A stretch of 64,000 nucleotides of DNA from Pseudomonas orientalis (GCF_022807995.1 NZ_CP094351.1:1147001-1211000); one strand, 5' to 3'; positions 38,656 through 48,940 are shown, counted from the first letter of the stretch. Numbers and translations: made by a program. The notes: generated by a model from the sequence alone, not told the origin.

Positions 38656-40455
38656 GTGAGTGATTTGAGTCATATCCGCAATTTCTCCATCATCGCCCAC
38701 ATTGACCATGGTAAGTCGACGCTGGCCGATCGATTCATCCAGATGTGCGGCGGCCTTGCCGAGCGTGAAATGGAAGCCCAGGTCCTGGACTCCATGGACC
38801 TCGAACGCGAGCGCGGGATCACCATCAAGGCCCACAGCGTCACCCTGTACTACACGGCCAAAGACGGTATCAAGTACCAGTTGAACTTCATTGACACCCC
38901 GGGCCACGTCGACTTCACTTATGAAGTCAGCCGCTCCCTGGCTGCCTGCGAAGGCGCGCTGCTGGTGGTGGACGCGGGGCAGGGCGTTGAAGCCCAGTCC
39001 GTGGCCAACTGCTACACCGCCATCGAGCAGGGCCTGGAAGTCATGCCGGTGCTGAACAAGATCGACTTGCCGCAAGCCGATCCGGACCGTGTAAAAGAAG
39101 AAATCGAAAAAATCATCGGCATTGACGCCACCGACGCCGTCGAGTGCAGCGCCAAGACCGGCCTGGGCGTCGACGAAGTGCTCGAGCGCCTGGTCAAGAC
39201 CATTCCCGCGCCAACCGGCAACTACGAAGATCCGCTGCAAGCGTTGATCATCGACTCCTGGTTCGACAACTACCTGGGCGTCGTGTCCCTGGTGCGCGTG
39301 CGCCATGGCCGCGTGAAGAAGGGCGACAAGATCCTGGTCAAGTCCACCGGCAAGATCCACCTGGTGGACAGCGTCGGTGTGTTCAACCCCAAGCACACGG
39401 CCACCACTGATCTGAAAGCCGGCGAAGTGGGCTTCATCATCGCCGGTATCAAGGACATCCACGGTGCGCCGGTCGGTGACACCCTGACCCTGAGCTCCAC
39501 CCCTGACGTCGACGTGCTGCCAGGCTTCAAGCGCATCCAGCCACAGGTCTACGCCGGTCTGTTCCCGGTCAGTTCCGACGACTTCGAAGACTTCCGCGAA
39601 GCCCTGCAAAAGCTGACCCTCAACGATTCGTCGTTGCAGTACACCCCGGAAAGCTCCGACGCACTGGGCTTCGGCTTCCGTTGCGGGTTCCTGGGCATGC
39701 TGCATATGGAGATCATCCAGGAGCGCCTGGAGCGCGAATACGACCTGGACCTGATCACCACCGCGCCGACCGTTATTTTCGAGCTGGCGCTGAAAACCGG
39801 TGAAACGATTTACGTCGACAACCCGTCCAAGCTTCCAGACCTGTCTTCGATCGAAGACATGCGTGAGCCGATCGTGCGCGCCAATATCCTGGTGCCGCAG
39901 GAACACCTGGGCAACGTCATCACCCTGTGTATCGAGAAGCGTGGCGTGCAGCACGACATGCTGTTCCTCGGTACTCAGGTGCAAGTGACCTACGATTTGC
40001 CGATGAACGAAGTGGTCCTGGACTTCTTCGACCGTCTCAAATCCACCAGCCGCGGCTATGCTTCGCTGGACTACCATTTCGACCGTTACCAGTCGGCCAA
40101 TCTGGTGAAGCTGGATGTACTGATCAACGGCGACAAGGTGGATGCCCTGGCACTGATCGTGCACAAGGACAATGCGCACTACAAAGGTCGCCAGTTGACC
40201 GAGAAGATGAAAGAGCTGATTCCGCGTCAGATGTTCGACGTTGCGATCCAGGCCGCCATTGGCGGGCAGATCATTGCGCGGACCTCCGTCAAGGCACTCA
40301 GAAAGAACGTATTGGCCAAATGCTACGGTGGTGACGTCAGCCGTAAGCGCAAGCTGCTTGAGAAGCAAAAGGCCGGTAAAAAACGCATGAAGCAAGTGGG
40401 TAATGTGGAAATTCCACAAGAAGCCTTCCTTGCGGTGCTCAGGTTGGATAGTTAG
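38656..40455 (+). CDS. lepA: Elongation factor 4 (LepA), back-translocating GTPase
   Basis: This 599-residue translational GTPase starts with GTG. G-domain motifs are [10 protein letters not shown] (G1), the RERGITIKA switch and DTPGH (G3), and NKID (G4). The EF-G-like domains and the LepA-specific C-terminal domain with [18 protein letters not shown] follow. It acts on stalled or mistranslocated ribosomes. Here it follows lptG, whereas in other pseudomonads it follows the algU-muc cluster. Confidence 0.96.
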
Positions 40456-40460
40456 GTCCT

Positions 40461-41315
40461 ATGTCGCTAAATTTCCCGCTGTTGCTGGTCATCGCCGTTG
40501 CCGTTTGTGGTTTCCTGGCGTTGCTCGATCTGGTGTTCTTCGCCCCGCGTCGGCGGGCGGCTATCGCGTCCTATCAGGGCAGCGTCAGCCAGCCCGATGC
40601 CGTGGTGATCGAGAAGCTGAACAAAGAGCCCTTGCTGGTTGAATACGGCAAGTCGTTCTTCCCGGTGTTGTTCATCGTGCTGGTGCTGCGTTCGTTCCTG
40701 GTGGAGCCGTTTCAGATCCCTTCGGGGTCGATGAAGCCTACCCTGGACGTGGGCGACTTCATCCTGGTGAACAAGTTTTCCTACGGGATCCGCTTGCCGG
40801 TGATCGACAAGAAGGTCATTGAGGTCGGTGACCCGCAGCGCGGCGATGTGATGGTGTTCCGCTACCCGAGCGACCCGAACGTCAACTACATCAAGCGTGT
40901 GGTCGGCCTGCCGGGCGACGTGATCCGCTACACCAGCGACAAGCGTCTGTTCATCAACGGCGAGTCGGTGGCTGAAAAACTGTTGGGCGCCGAGCCGAAC
41001 ACCCTGGGCAGCGCCGAGCTGTACCAGGAAAAACTCGGCGCGGTAGAGCACCAGATCCGCAAGGAAATGAGCCGCTACCGCGCGATGCCCGACGGTCAAT
41101 GGAAAGTGCCTGCCGGGCACTACTTCATGATGGGCGACAACCGCGACAACTCCAACGACAGCCGCTACTGGGATGACCCCAATATTCCCAAGGACCTGCT
41201 GGGCATGGTGCCCGACGAGAATATCGTCGGCAAAGCCTTCGCGGTCTGGATGAGTTGGCCGGAACCCAAGCTCAGCCACCTGCCGAACTTCTCGCGGGTG
41301 GGGCTGATCAGGTAA
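40461..41315 (+). CDS. lepB: Signal peptidase I
   Basis: This 284-residue inner-membrane serine protease removes signal peptides from exported proteins. The Ser/Lys dyad is S90 (QIPSGSMKPTL) and K145 (YIKRVVGLPGD). The GDNRDNSNDSRYWG-type box E is also present (MMGDNRDNSNDSRYWD). Two N-terminal membrane helices lie at about 5-25 and 62-78. It follows lepA by five bases, so the two are co-translated. A hairpin follows the stop. Confidence 0.96.
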   Translation: MSLNFPLLLVIAVAVCGFLALLDLVFFAPRRRAAIASYQGSVSQPDAVVIEKLNKEPLLVEYGKSFFPVLFIVLVLRSFLVEPFQIPSGSMKPTLDVGDFILVNKFSYGIRLPVIDKKVIEVGDPQRGDVMVFRYPSDPNVNYIKRVVGLPGDVIRYTSDKRLFINGESVAEKLLGAEPNTLGSAELYQEKLGAVEHQIRKEMSRYRAMPDGQWKVPAGHYFMMGDNRDNSNDSRYWDDPNIPKDLLGMVPDENIVGKAFAVWMSWPEPKLSHLPNFSRVGLIR

Positions 41316-41321
41316 TACAGG

Positions 41322-41351
41322 CGGCGCTGTGATCACAGCGCCGAATGCTTT
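41322..41351 (+). terminator. Hairpin with T-run after lepB
   Basis: Bases 41322-41343 are a perfect 22-bp palindrome that can fold as a 9-bp stem with a GATC loop; TTTT follows at 41349-41352. It may attenuate transcription between lepAB and rnc. Confidence 0.5.
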
Positions 41352-41466
41352 TCTGGGGCTTGGACATTTTCCGACGCCCTGCGGCACCAGTCAGGATTTG
41401 AATTTGAACATTGCGTCAATCGTCGATGGCCGCCGGTGCCACCAACTAGATATGGATAAACCGTGA
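41329..41466 (+). CDS. Possible 45-codon reading frame coupled to rnc
   Basis: A GTG-started frame runs from 41329 to a TGA at 41464-41466 that overlaps the rnc start as GTGA. The product would begin [14 protein letters not shown] and end LDMDKP. Its first codons lie in the hairpin after lepB. It might be the worn end of a gene that once stood between lepB and rnc, or a leader coupling rnc translation, or chance. I recognise no family. Confidence 0.25.
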   Translation: MITAPNAFLGLGHFPTPCGTSQDLNLNIASIVDGRRCHQLDMDKP

Positions 41467-42152
41467 CCGTTTCTCTCAGTCGTCTCGAGCGCCAGCTCGG
41501 CTACACCTTCAAGGATCAGGAATTGATGGTCCTTGCCCTCACACACCGCAGCTTTGCAGGGCGCAATAACGAGCGCCTGGAATTCCTCGGTGACGCCATC
41601 CTCAATTTCGCCGCCGGTGAGGCGCTGTTCGAGCGTTTCCCTCAAGCGCGCGAAGGCCAGCTGTCGCGCCTGCGCGCACGCCTTGTAAAAGGTGAGACCC
41701 TGGCCGTGCTGGCCCGAGGTTTCGGCCTGGGCGAGTACCTGCGCCTCGGTTCCGGTGAGTTGAAAAGCGGCGGTTTCCGTCGCGAGTCGATCCTGGCTGA
41801 TGCCCTGGAAGCACTGATAGGTGCGATCTACCTCGATGCGGGGATGGAGACGGCCAAGGAGCGCGTGGTCGCCTGGCTGGCGTCTGAAATCGAAAGCCTG
41901 ACGCTGGTCGACACCAACAAGGACCCCAAGACCCGCCTGCAGGAATACCTGCAGTCCCGCGGTTGCGAACTGCCACGCTACGAAGTGGTGGATATCCAGG
42001 GTGAGCCGCATTGCCGCGTGTTCTTCGTGGAATGTGAAATCACCTTACTGAACGAAAAAAGCCGAGGTCAGGGTGTGAGCCGTCGTATTGCCGAACAGGT
42101 AGCGGCCGCCGCAGCACTGATTGCCCTGGGCGTGGAGAATGGCCATGACTGA
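41463..42152 (+). CDS. rnc: Ribonuclease III
   Basis: This 229-residue double-strand RNase processes rRNA and regulatory RNAs. The RNase III signature is [12 protein letters not shown] (about residues 38-49), with the second metal-binding block ([13 protein letters not shown]) near 115. A double-strand RNA-binding domain follows at about 155-225 ([14 protein letters not shown]). The GTG start is set by the conserved [17 protein letters not shown]-terminus. It overlaps era by eight bases, the standard arrangement. Confidence 0.95.
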   Translation: MTVSLSRLERQLGYTFKDQELMVLALTHRSFAGRNNERLEFLGDAILNFAAGEALFERFPQAREGQLSRLRARLVKGETLAVLARGFGLGEYLRLGSGELKSGGFRRESILADALEALIGAIYLDAGMETAKERVVAWLASEIESLTLVDTNKDPKTRLQEYLQSRGCELPRYEVVDIQGEPHCRVFFVECEITLLNEKSRGQGVSRRIAEQVAAAAALIALGVENGHD

Positions 42153-43047
42153 TTCAACCGCAACACGCTGTGGCTATGTCGCCATCGTTGGCCGCCCCAA
42201 CGTGGGCAAGTCCACGCTGCTCAACCACATCCTCGGCCAGAAGTTGGCGATCACGTCGCGCAAGCCGCAGACCACCCGCCACAACATGCTGGGCATCAAG
42301 ACCGAAGGCAACGTGCAAGCGGTCTACGTCGACACGCCGGGCATGCACAAAGGCGGTGAGAAAGCCCTGAACCGCTACATGAACAAGACCGCCTCGGCGG
42401 CGTTGAAAGACGTCGACGTGGTGATCTTCGTGGTCGACCGCACCAAGTGGACCGACGAAGACCAGATGGTCCTCGAGCGCGTGCAGTATGTGACCGGCCC
42501 ATTGATCGTCGCGCTGAACAAGACCGACCGTATCGAAGACAAAGCCGAGCTGATGCCGCACCTGACCTGGTTGCAGGAACAACTGCCGAATGCCCAGATC
42601 ATGCCGATCTCGGCGCAGCACGGTCACAACCTCGAAGCCCTGGAGCGCGTGATCGCCGGCTACCTGCCGGAAAACGAGCATTTCTTCCCGGAAGACCAGA
42701 TCACCGACCGCAGCAGCCGCTTCCTCGCCGCGGAACTGGTGCGCGAGAAAATCATGCGCCAGATGGGCGCCGAGCTGCCGTACCAGATCACCGTTGAAAT
42801 CGAAGAGTTCAAGCAGCAGGGCAAGACCTTGCACATTCATGCGTTGATCCTCGTCGAGCGTGACGGCCAGAAGAAAATCATCATTGGCGACAAGGGCGAG
42901 CGCATCAAGCGCATCGGCACCGAGGCGCGCAAGGACATGGAATTGCTGTTCGACTCCAAGATCATGCTGAACCTGTGGGTGAAGGTTAAGGGTGGCTGGT
43001 CCGATGATGAGCGGGCACTGCGCTCGCTGGGCTACGGCGACCTGTAA
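42145..43047 (+). CDS. era: GTPase Era
   Basis: This 300-residue GTPase helps 30S maturation by binding the 16S rRNA 3' end. Motifs: [12 protein letters not shown] (G1), TTRHN switch, DTPG (G3), NKTD (G4), SAQ (G5), and a C-terminal KH domain (about 205-290; [21 protein letters not shown]). The start at 42145 lies inside the rnc end; a frame from 42121 is not needed. A REPIN with a nested MITE follows in what is normally a short spacer before recO. Confidence 0.96.
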   Translation: MTDSTATRCGYVAIVGRPNVGKSTLLNHILGQKLAITSRKPQTTRHNMLGIKTEGNVQAVYVDTPGMHKGGEKALNRYMNKTASAALKDVDVVIFVVDRTKWTDEDQMVLERVQYVTGPLIVALNKTDRIEDKAELMPHLTWLQEQLPNAQIMPISAQHGHNLEALERVIAGYLPENEHFFPEDQITDRSSRFLAAELVREKIMRQMGAELPYQITVEIEEFKQQGKTLHIHALILVERDGQKKIIIGDKGERIKRIGTEARKDMELLFDSKIMLNLWVKVKGGWSDDERALRSLGYGDL

Positions 43048-43076
43048 GGTCCTGAATGCACCACAGGGCTAAAAAA

Positions 43077-43157
43077 ATGTGGGAGGGGGCTTGCCCCCGA
43101 TAGCAGTGGGTCAGTTAACAGATAAGTGACTGACACACTGCCATCGGGGGCAAGCCC
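43077..43157. repeat. REPIN (type A), left part, split by MITE
   Basis: This holds one complete arm (GGGAGGGGGCTTGCCCCC), the spacer and part of the second arm. It ends in GGGCAAGCCC at 43148-43157, the left copy of the MITE target duplication. Confidence 0.9.
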
Positions 43158-43313
43158 TAATGCCAGTCAGTTAAGGCTTTTTGTAGGAGCGAGCTTGCTC
43201 GCGAAAAACTCACAGGCGCCGTGTTCATTCAGGAAGCGCGCGTTATCGTTGACGTTTTTCGCGAGCAAGCTCGCTCCTACAGAGGGCGGCGTATGCTTAA
43301 CTGACTGGCATTA
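43158..43313. mobile_element. MITE, 156 bp, with 18-bp terminal inverted repeats
   Basis: The element begins TAATGCCAGTCAGTTAAG and ends with the exact complement at 43296-43313. The decamer GGGCAAGCCC is repeated on both sides (43148-43157 and 43314-43323), a target duplication of about 10 bp. It has no coding capacity. The middle is a type B REPIN. Ends of this length with a target duplication of this size fit IS4-like transposases, but the helper element is not in the window. Confidence 0.85.
43183..43280. repeat. REPIN (type B) carried inside the MITE
   Basis: Complete inverted GTAGGAGCGAGCTTGCTCGC arms. The spacer is nearly identical to that of the REPIN at 12686. Confidence 0.9.
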
Positions 43314-43334
43314 GGGCAAGCCCCCTCCCACATC
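43314..43334. repeat. REPIN (type A), right part, split by MITE
   Basis: This begins with the right copy of the target duplication and finishes the arm CCCCTCCCACATC. Removing the MITE and one decamer restores an ordinary REPIN. Confidence 0.9.
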
Positions 43335-43364
43335 AGGTTGATGTTGTTTCAAGATCGAGAGCCC

Positions 43365-44054
43365 ATGTCCCAATCCCCGCCTCCCAGCCAGCTTGCTTAT
43401 GTGCTGCACAGCCGCGCCTACCGTGAGACCAGCGCCCTGGTGGACTTCCTCACGCCCCAGGGCCGCCTGCGCGCGGTTTTGCGCAGCGCGCGGGGCAAGG
43501 CCGGTACGTTGGCGCGGCCGTTCGTGGCCCTGGACGTGGAGTTTCGCGGCAAGGGCGAGCTGAAGAACGTCGGTCGCCTGGAAAGCGTCGGCACGTCTGC
43601 CTGGCTCAATGGCGATGCGCTGTTCAGCGGGCTCTACCTCAATGAACTGCTGATCCGCCTGCTGCCCGCCGAAGACCCGCACCCGGCCGTCTTCGATCAC
43701 TACGCCGCCACCTTGCTCGCTCTTGCTGAAGGCCGTGCCCTGGAGCCACTGTTGCGGGCGTTTGAGTGGCGTCTGCTGGATGACCTGGGTTACGGTTTTG
43801 AACTGACCAACGACGTGCACGGCGATCCCATCGCTGCCGACGGTCTGTATCGCCTGCAAGTGGATGCGGGGCTTGAGCGCGTTTACTTGTTGCAACCCGG
43901 CCTGTTCCAGGGCGCCGAATTGCTGGCCATGAGCGAAGCGGACTGGACCGCCCCCGGTGCCTTATCCGCCGCCAAGCGCCTGATGCGCCAGGCCCTGGCC
44001 GTGCACCTGGGCGGGCGGCCGCTGGTCAGTCGCGAGTTGTTTCGAAAGCCCTGA
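43365..44054 (+). CDS. recO: DNA repair protein RecO
   Basis: This 229-residue protein mediates RecA loading on SSB-coated DNA in the RecFOR pathway. It has an N-terminal OB fold (about 1-80, [35 protein letters not shown]) and a helical C-terminal domain. The start at 43365 follows the conserved N-terminus; an in-frame ATG at 43338 lies next to the REPIN. It probably depends on transcription through the repeats, or on an own promoter not recognised here. Confidence 0.93.
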   Translation: MSQSPPPSQLAYVLHSRAYRETSALVDFLTPQGRLRAVLRSARGKAGTLARPFVALDVEFRGKGELKNVGRLESVGTSAWLNGDALFSGLYLNELLIRLLPAEDPHPAVFDHYAATLLALAEGRALEPLLRAFEWRLLDDLGYGFELTNDVHGDPIAADGLYRLQVDAGLERVYLLQPGLFQGAELLAMSEADWTAPGALSAAKRLMRQALAVHLGGRPLVSRELFRKP

Positions 44055-44105
44055 CATCCCCGTGTATGCTGTGCACCGATTCTTTCCCTTTTCAGGAGCG
44101 CTTCC

Positions 44106-44849
44106 GTGAGCACCAGCAATCGCATTCTTCTTGGCGTCAATATCGACCACGTCGCCACCCTGCGCCAGGCCCGGGGCACCCGCTACCCTGACCCGGTCAA
44201 GGCCGCGCTGGACGCCGAAGAAGCGGGCGCCGACGGCATCACCGTGCACCTGCGCGAAGACCGCCGCCACATCCAGGAGCGCGACGTGCTGCTGCTCAAG
44301 GACGTGCTGCAAACCCGCATGAATTTCGAAATGGGCGTGACCGAAGAAATGATGCAGTTCGCCGAGCGCATCCGCCCGGCGCACATTTGCCTGGTGCCGG
44401 AAACCCGCCAGGAACTGACCACCGAAGGCGGTCTCGACGTGGCCGGCCAGGAAGCGCGGATCAAGGCTGCCGTGGAGCGCCTGTCGAAGATCGGCAGCGA
44501 AGTGTCGTTGTTCATCGACGCTGACGAGCGCCAGATCCAGGCCTCACGCCGCGTCGGCGCCCCGGCCATCGAACTGCACACGGGTCGCTATGCCGATGCC
44601 ACCACGCCGACCGACGTCGCCGAAGAACTGCAACGCATCATCGACGGTGTGAACTGCGGCCTTCACGAAGGCCTGATCGTCAACGCCGGCCATGGCCTGC
44701 ACTACCACAACGTCGAAGCCGTGGCGGCGATCAAGGGCATCAACGAACTGAATATCGGCCATGCGCTGGTGGCCCACGCGCTGTTCGTCGGTTTCAAAGG
44801 CGCGGTGGCCGAGATGAAGGCGCTGATCCTGGCGGCCGCCAGAACCTGA
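44106..44849 (+). CDS. pdxJ: Pyridoxine 5'-phosphate synthase
   Basis: This 247-residue TIM-barrel enzyme closes the pyridoxine ring from 1-deoxyxylulose 5-phosphate and 3-amino-2-oxopropyl phosphate, the last step of the DXP-dependent vitamin B6 route. Motifs include [32 protein letters not shown], and [15 protein letters not shown]. It has a GTG start with AGGAGCG upstream. It ends the lepA-pdxJ run. Confidence 0.96.
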   Translation: MSTSNRILLGVNIDHVATLRQARGTRYPDPVKAALDAEEAGADGITVHLREDRRHIQERDVLLLKDVLQTRMNFEMGVTEEMMQFAERIRPAHICLVPETRQELTTEGGLDVAGQEARIKAAVERLSKIGSEVSLFIDADERQIQASRRVGAPAIELHTGRYADATTPTDVAEELQRIIDGVNCGLHEGLIVNAGHGLHYHNVEAVAAIKGINELNIGHALVAHALFVGFKGAVAEMKALILAAART

Positions 44850-44882
44850 GCGAACACACTATAAGACCCAATGGAGTTCAAA

Positions 44883-44974
44883 ATGTGGGAGGGGGCTTGC
44901 CCCCGATAGCAGTGTGTCAGTCAGCCTATTCTTACCTGATACCCCGCAATCGGGGGCAAGCCCCCTCCCACATT
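44883..44974. repeat. REPIN (type A)
   Basis: A complete doublet between pdxJ and cumA. Confidence 0.9.
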
Positions 44975-45098
44975 GGGTCCACGGTGGATTGCCGAATTGC
45001 GCCATGCGGCAATGCGAACCCTTACTGTTTAGCGCTCGCAGGTGTATCGTATCAGCCCTTTGCAGACCCTGTGCCTGCGGCAGCTACGTGAGGTTGTT

Positions 45099-46481
45099 GT
45101 GTCCCGATCCTTTTCCCGTCGACAAATCCTGGGGGGTCTTGCCGGCCTGGCCGTAGTGGGCGTCGGTGCCGGTGGCGGCTACCGATACTGGCTGGGGAAG
45201 GTCGCGGAATCCGAGGCGGGGCACGATTACGAGTTGATCGCCGCGCCCTTGGACGTGGAGTTGGTGCCGGGCCACACCACCCAGGCCTGGGCGTTCGGCC
45301 CTTCGGCGCCCGGCACCGAGTTACGCGTACGCCAGGGCGAGTGGCTGCGGGTGCGTTTTATCAACCACCTGCCGGTCGCCACCACCATCCACTGGCATGG
45401 CATCCGCCTGCCGCTGGAGATGGACGGCGTGCCTTACGTCTCGCAATTGCCGGTACTGCCAGGGGAATACTTCGACTACAAGTTCCGTGTGCCCGACGCC
45501 GGCAGCTACTGGTATCACCCGCACGTCAACAGCAGCGAAGAACTCGGCCGTGGCCTGGTCGGACCGCTGATCATCGAAGAGCGCGAGCCCACCGGTTTCA
45601 AACACGAACGCACCCTCAGCCTGAAAAGCTGGCACGTGGACGAAGAGGGCGCCTTTGTCGCCTTCAGCATTCCCCGTGAGGCGGCGCGTGGCGGTACGGC
45701 GGGGCGTTTATCCACCATCAATGGCGTGTCCCAGGCCGTGATCGACCTGCCGGCCGGGCAGATCACCCGGGTGCGCCTGCTCAACCTCGACAACACCCTG
45801 ACGTATCGCATCAACATTCCGGGCGTCGACGCGCAGATCTACGCGCTGGACGGCAACCCCATCGAGCCGCGTCCGCTGGGCAAGGAGTACTGGCTGGGCC
45901 CCGGCATGCGTATCTGCCTGGCGATCAAGGCGCCGCCGGCCGGTGAAGAACTGTCGATCCGCAATGGCCCGGTGCGCCTGGGGACGTTCCGTTCGGTGAC
46001 CAACACCGACGCGCCCACCGATTGGCCCCCGGCACTGCCGGCCAACCCGGTTGCCGAACCGGACCTGGCCAATGCCGAGAAACTCAACTTCAATTTCGAG
46101 TGGGTCGGTTCGGTGTCGGTCAATGTTGACAACGGCAAGCCGCCGAGCCTGTGGCAGATCAACGGCCAGGCCTGGGATATTACCGACAAGACCTGCGCCG
46201 ACCGCCCCATCGCCAAGCTCGAGAAGGGCAAGAGCTACATTTTCGAACTGAAGAACATGACCCAGTACCAGCACCCGATCCACCTGCACGGCATGAGTTT
46301 CAAGGTCATCGCGTCGAACCGGCACAAGGTCATCCCGTATTTCACCGACACCTACCTGCTGGGCAAGAACGAACGCGCCCGCGTAGCGCTGGTGGCGGAT
46401 AACCCGGGGGTGTGGATGTTCCATTGCCATGTGATCGACCATATGGAAACCGGCCTGATGGCCGCCATCGAGGTGGCGTGA
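45099..46481 (+). CDS. cumA: Multicopper oxidase CumA
   Basis: This 460-residue periplasmic oxidase has a twin-arginine signal (SRRQILGGLAGLAVVGVGAGG, residues 6-26), so it is exported folded. All four copper-ligand blocks are present: HWHG, WYHPHV, HPIHLHG and HCHVIDHMETGLM, giving type 1, 2 and 3 copper sites. It is close to CumA of P. putida, first linked to Mn(II) oxidation and later found also in non-oxidising strains. The natural substrate is thus open. The start GTG at 45099 has GTGAGG before it. The gene overlaps tadA by one base. Confidence 0.9.
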   Translation: MSRSFSRRQILGGLAGLAVVGVGAGGGYRYWLGKVAESEAGHDYELIAAPLDVELVPGHTTQAWAFGPSAPGTELRVRQGEWLRVRFINHLPVATTIHWHGIRLPLEMDGVPYVSQLPVLPGEYFDYKFRVPDAGSYWYHPHVNSSEELGRGLVGPLIIEEREPTGFKHERTLSLKSWHVDEEGAFVAFSIPREAARGGTAGRLSTINGVSQAVIDLPAGQITRVRLLNLDNTLTYRINIPGVDAQIYALDGNPIEPRPLGKEYWLGPGMRICLAIKAPPAGEELSIRNGPVRLGTFRSVTNTDAPTDWPPALPANPVAEPDLANAEKLNFNFEWVGSVSVNVDNGKPPSLWQINGQAWDITDKTCADRPIAKLEKGKSYIFELKNMTQYQHPIHLHGMSFKVIASNRHKVIPYFTDTYLLGKNERARVALVADNPGVWMFHCHVIDHMETGLMAAIEVA

Positions 46482-46975
46482 TGCGCCAGATTCGCCCGGC
46501 GATCATCGACCGCAGCCGCGACCAGGACTTCATGCGCGAAGCCCTGGCACTCGCCGCCCAGGGCGCCGCGCTGGGTGAAGTGCCGGTGGGGGCGGTGCTG
46601 GTGCAGGACGGTGAGATCATCGGCCGCGGCTTTAACTGCCCGATCAGCGGCAACGACCCCAGCGCCCATGCCGAGATGGTCGCGATCCGCGCGGCCGCCC
46701 AGGCCGTCAGCAATTACCGCCTGCCGGGCAGTACGCTCTATGTGACGTTGGAACCGTGCAGCATGTGTGCCGGGTTGATCGTGCATTCGCGGGTGGCGCG
46801 GGTGGTGTATGGCGCGCTGGAACCGAAGGCGGGGATCGTGCAGAGCCAGGGGCAGTTTTTTACCCAGGGCTTTCTCAACCATCGGGTCCTGTTTGAAGGT
46901 GGGGTGCTGGCCAAGGAATGTGGCACAGTGTTGAGTGAGTTCTTCAAGGCTCGCCGGGCCAAGCCTCCACTCTAA
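46481..46975 (+). CDS. tadA: tRNA-specific adenosine deaminase
   Basis: This 164-residue zinc deaminase converts A34 to inosine in tRNA-Arg(ACG). The zinc and catalytic motifs are HAE (SAHAEM) and PCSMC (LEPCSMCAG). It starts at 46481, sharing one base with the cumA stop (TGATG). In P. putida the gene after cumA was named cumB; the product is a TadA-type deaminase. An essential tRNA enzyme is thus translated from the oxidase message. Confidence 0.92.
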   Translation: MRQIRPAIIDRSRDQDFMREALALAAQGAALGEVPVGAVLVQDGEIIGRGFNCPISGNDPSAHAEMVAIRAAAQAVSNYRLPGSTLYVTLEPCSMCAGLIVHSRVARVVYGALEPKAGIVQSQGQFFTQGFLNHRVLFEGGVLAKECGTVLSEFFKARRAKPPL

Positions 46976-46993
46976 AGAACACTGAGGATAAAA

Positions 46994-47086
46994 ATGTGGG
47001 AGGGGGCTTGCCCCCGATAGCAGAGTGTCAGTCACCACATCCATGGCTGATACACCGCTATCGGGGGCAAGCCCCCTCCCACATTT
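46994..47086. repeat. REPIN (type A)
   Basis: A complete doublet between the convergent tadA and cmoB genes; no separate terminator was found. Confidence 0.9.
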
Positions 47087-47117
47087 GGATCTCCATATAT
47101 TCAGTGATAACTCACCG

Positions 47118-48074
47118 CTACTTCCTGGCGATGATCACCGCCCGCATCGGCGCCGGCAGCCCTTCGATGGTCTTGCTGTGATCTTCGGGATCGAGGAAAT
47201 CACTGAGCGACTGGTACTTCATCCACGCCGTCCCGCGCTGTTCCTCAACCGTGGTCACGCTCACATCCACGCAGCGCACATCGCTGAAACCCGCGCGGCG
47301 CAGCCACAGCATCAGCGCCGGAACGGAGGGCAGGAACCACACGTTACGCATCTGCGCATAGCGGTCTTCCGGCACCAGCACCTGCTGCTGATCGCCTTCG
47401 ACCACCAGGGTTTCCAATACCAGCTCACCGCCTTTGACCAGTGTGTCCTTCAGTGCCAGCAAATGTTCGATCGGCGAGCGGCGGTGATAGAACACGCCCA
47501 TGGAAAACACCGTGTCGAAGCCTTCCAGGTTCGCCGGCAGGTCTTCGAACGGGAACGGCAGGTGCCAGGCCCTGGGTTCGGACAGGTAACGCTGCACCGC
47601 CTGAAACTGGCAGAAGAACAGCCAGTTGGGGTCCACGCCAATCACGCTGTCGGCGCCGGCGCCGAGCATGCGCCACATGTAATAGCCGTTGCCGCAACCC
47701 ACATCGAGGATGCGCTTGCCCTTCAAATCCAGGTGCGGCGCCACGCGGGACCATTTCCAGTCAGAGCGCCATTCAGTGTCCACATGCACGCCGAACAGGT
47801 GGAACGGGCCTTTGCGCCAGGGGCTCAGCCCCATGAGCGCCGTGTGCATCTGCGCGCGAGTGTCGTCGTCGCACTCAGTGTCCAGCACCAGGCCGTTCAA
47901 CAAGTCCACTTCACTGGGCAGGATCTTCGGCAGTGCGTCCAAAGCACTCTGCCAGCGCTCCAGGTCGCCATGGCCTTTTTCCATCTTGCTATCGAGCTGC
48001 GCTTGCAGGCCCTGGGCCCACACGGCCAAAGGAGTGCCCACCAGATGGCGGGCGAGGGGAGACAAATCAATCAT
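47118..48074 (-). CDS. cmoB: tRNA U34 carboxymethyltransferase
   Basis: This 318-residue enzyme transfers the carboxymethyl group of Cx-SAM to 5-hydroxyuridine-34, giving cmo5U in several tRNAs. It has the methyltransferase fold with [15 protein letters not shown] (about 125-140) and the family motifs [24 protein letters not shown] and [11 protein letters not shown]. It overlaps cmoA (ATGA), which makes its cofactor, so the pathway is encoded as one unit. Confidence 0.95.
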   Translation of the reverse strand: MIDLSPLARHLVGTPLAVWAQGLQAQLDSKMEKGHGDLERWQSALDALPKILPSEVDLLNGLVLDTECDDDTRAQMHTALMGLSPWRKGPFHLFGVHVDTEWRSDWKWSRVAPHLDLKGKRILDVGCGNGYYMWRMLGAGADSVIGVDPNWLFFCQFQAVQRYLSEPRAWHLPFPFEDLPANLEGFDTVFSMGVFYHRRSPIEHLLALKDTLVKGGELVLETLVVEGDQQQVLVPEDRYAQMRNVWFLPSVPALMLWLRRAGFSDVRCVDVSVTTVEEQRGTAWMKYQSLSDFLDPEDHSKTIEGLPAPMRAVIIARK

Positions 48075-48814
48075 GGCAAGGCAATCAACGAGGCAAAGTT
48101 AAGACACTGGAACCACGGCACGACTTTCGAGAACCCGGCCGCCAGCAGGCGTTCGCGGTGTTCTTCGAGGCTGTCGGGCTTCATGACGTTTTCGATGGCG
48201 CTGCGCTTCTGGGCGATTTCCAGTTCGCTGTAGCCGTTGGCGCGTTTGAACGCGATATGCAGGTCGGTCAGCAACCCATGCTCCTGGGCATCATTGAAGC
48301 GCAGCTTTTCCGAGAGGATCAATGCGCCACCCGGCAACAGCGACTGACGGATACGCCCCAGCAACGCCAGGCGCTCATCGGGGGCGATAAATTGCAGGGT
48401 GAAGTTCAGCGCCACCACCGAGGCCGGTTGGAAGTGCAGGGCAAGGATATCGCCCTCGATCACGTCCACCGGCAATAACTCCTGGAACATCGAGTCCTGG
48501 CCATTGAGGTATTGGCGGCAGCGTTCGACCATCGCCGTCGAGTTATCCACCGCGATCACCCGGCAGCCCTCGGTGCGCACATGGCGGCGCAGGGCCTGAG
48601 TGACTGCACCCAGGGACGAGCCCAGGTCATACAGCACACTGTTCGGCTGGGCAAACTGGGCGGCGAGCACACCGAGGTTCTCGACGATGGTCGGGTAACC
48701 GGGCACCGAGCGCTTGATCATGTCCGGGAACACCCGCACCACGTCCTCGTTAAAGGCGAAGTCCGGCACCTGGGGCAGGGGCTGGGCGAATAGGCGATCG
48801 GGTTCTTTGCTCAC
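48071..48814 (-). CDS. cmoA: Carboxy-SAM synthase
   Basis: This 247-residue enzyme makes carboxy-S-adenosylmethionine from SAM and prephenate. Typical blocks are [28 protein letters not shown], the SAM loop [17 protein letters not shown] and [13 protein letters not shown]. It is the first gene of cmoAB. Confidence 0.95.
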   Translation of the reverse strand: MSKEPDRLFAQPLPQVPDFAFNEDVVRVFPDMIKRSVPGYPTIVENLGVLAAQFAQPNSVLYDLGSSLGAVTQALRRHVRTEGCRVIAVDNSTAMVERCRQYLNGQDSMFQELLPVDVIEGDILALHFQPASVVALNFTLQFIAPDERLALLGRIRQSLLPGGALILSEKLRFNDAQEHGLLTDLHIAFKRANGYSELEIAQKRSAIENVMKPDSLEEHRERLLAAGFSKVVPWFQCLNFASLIALP

Positions 48815-48940
48815 GGTTGTTCCGGCGACGAAGGGGGAAAGGCCGGCATTTTAGCCAAGTTGGCGGGGGGATGCGCGGTTTGTCTGATAAACCGCGCAGG
48901 TAGAGCAGGGGATGGTCAACAGGCTCTGCCAAGGTGTTTA

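Noticed and set aside
38608..40419. 603-codon minus-strand frame opposite lepA
   Set aside because: Antisense shadow of a GC-rich gene; no recognisable motif.
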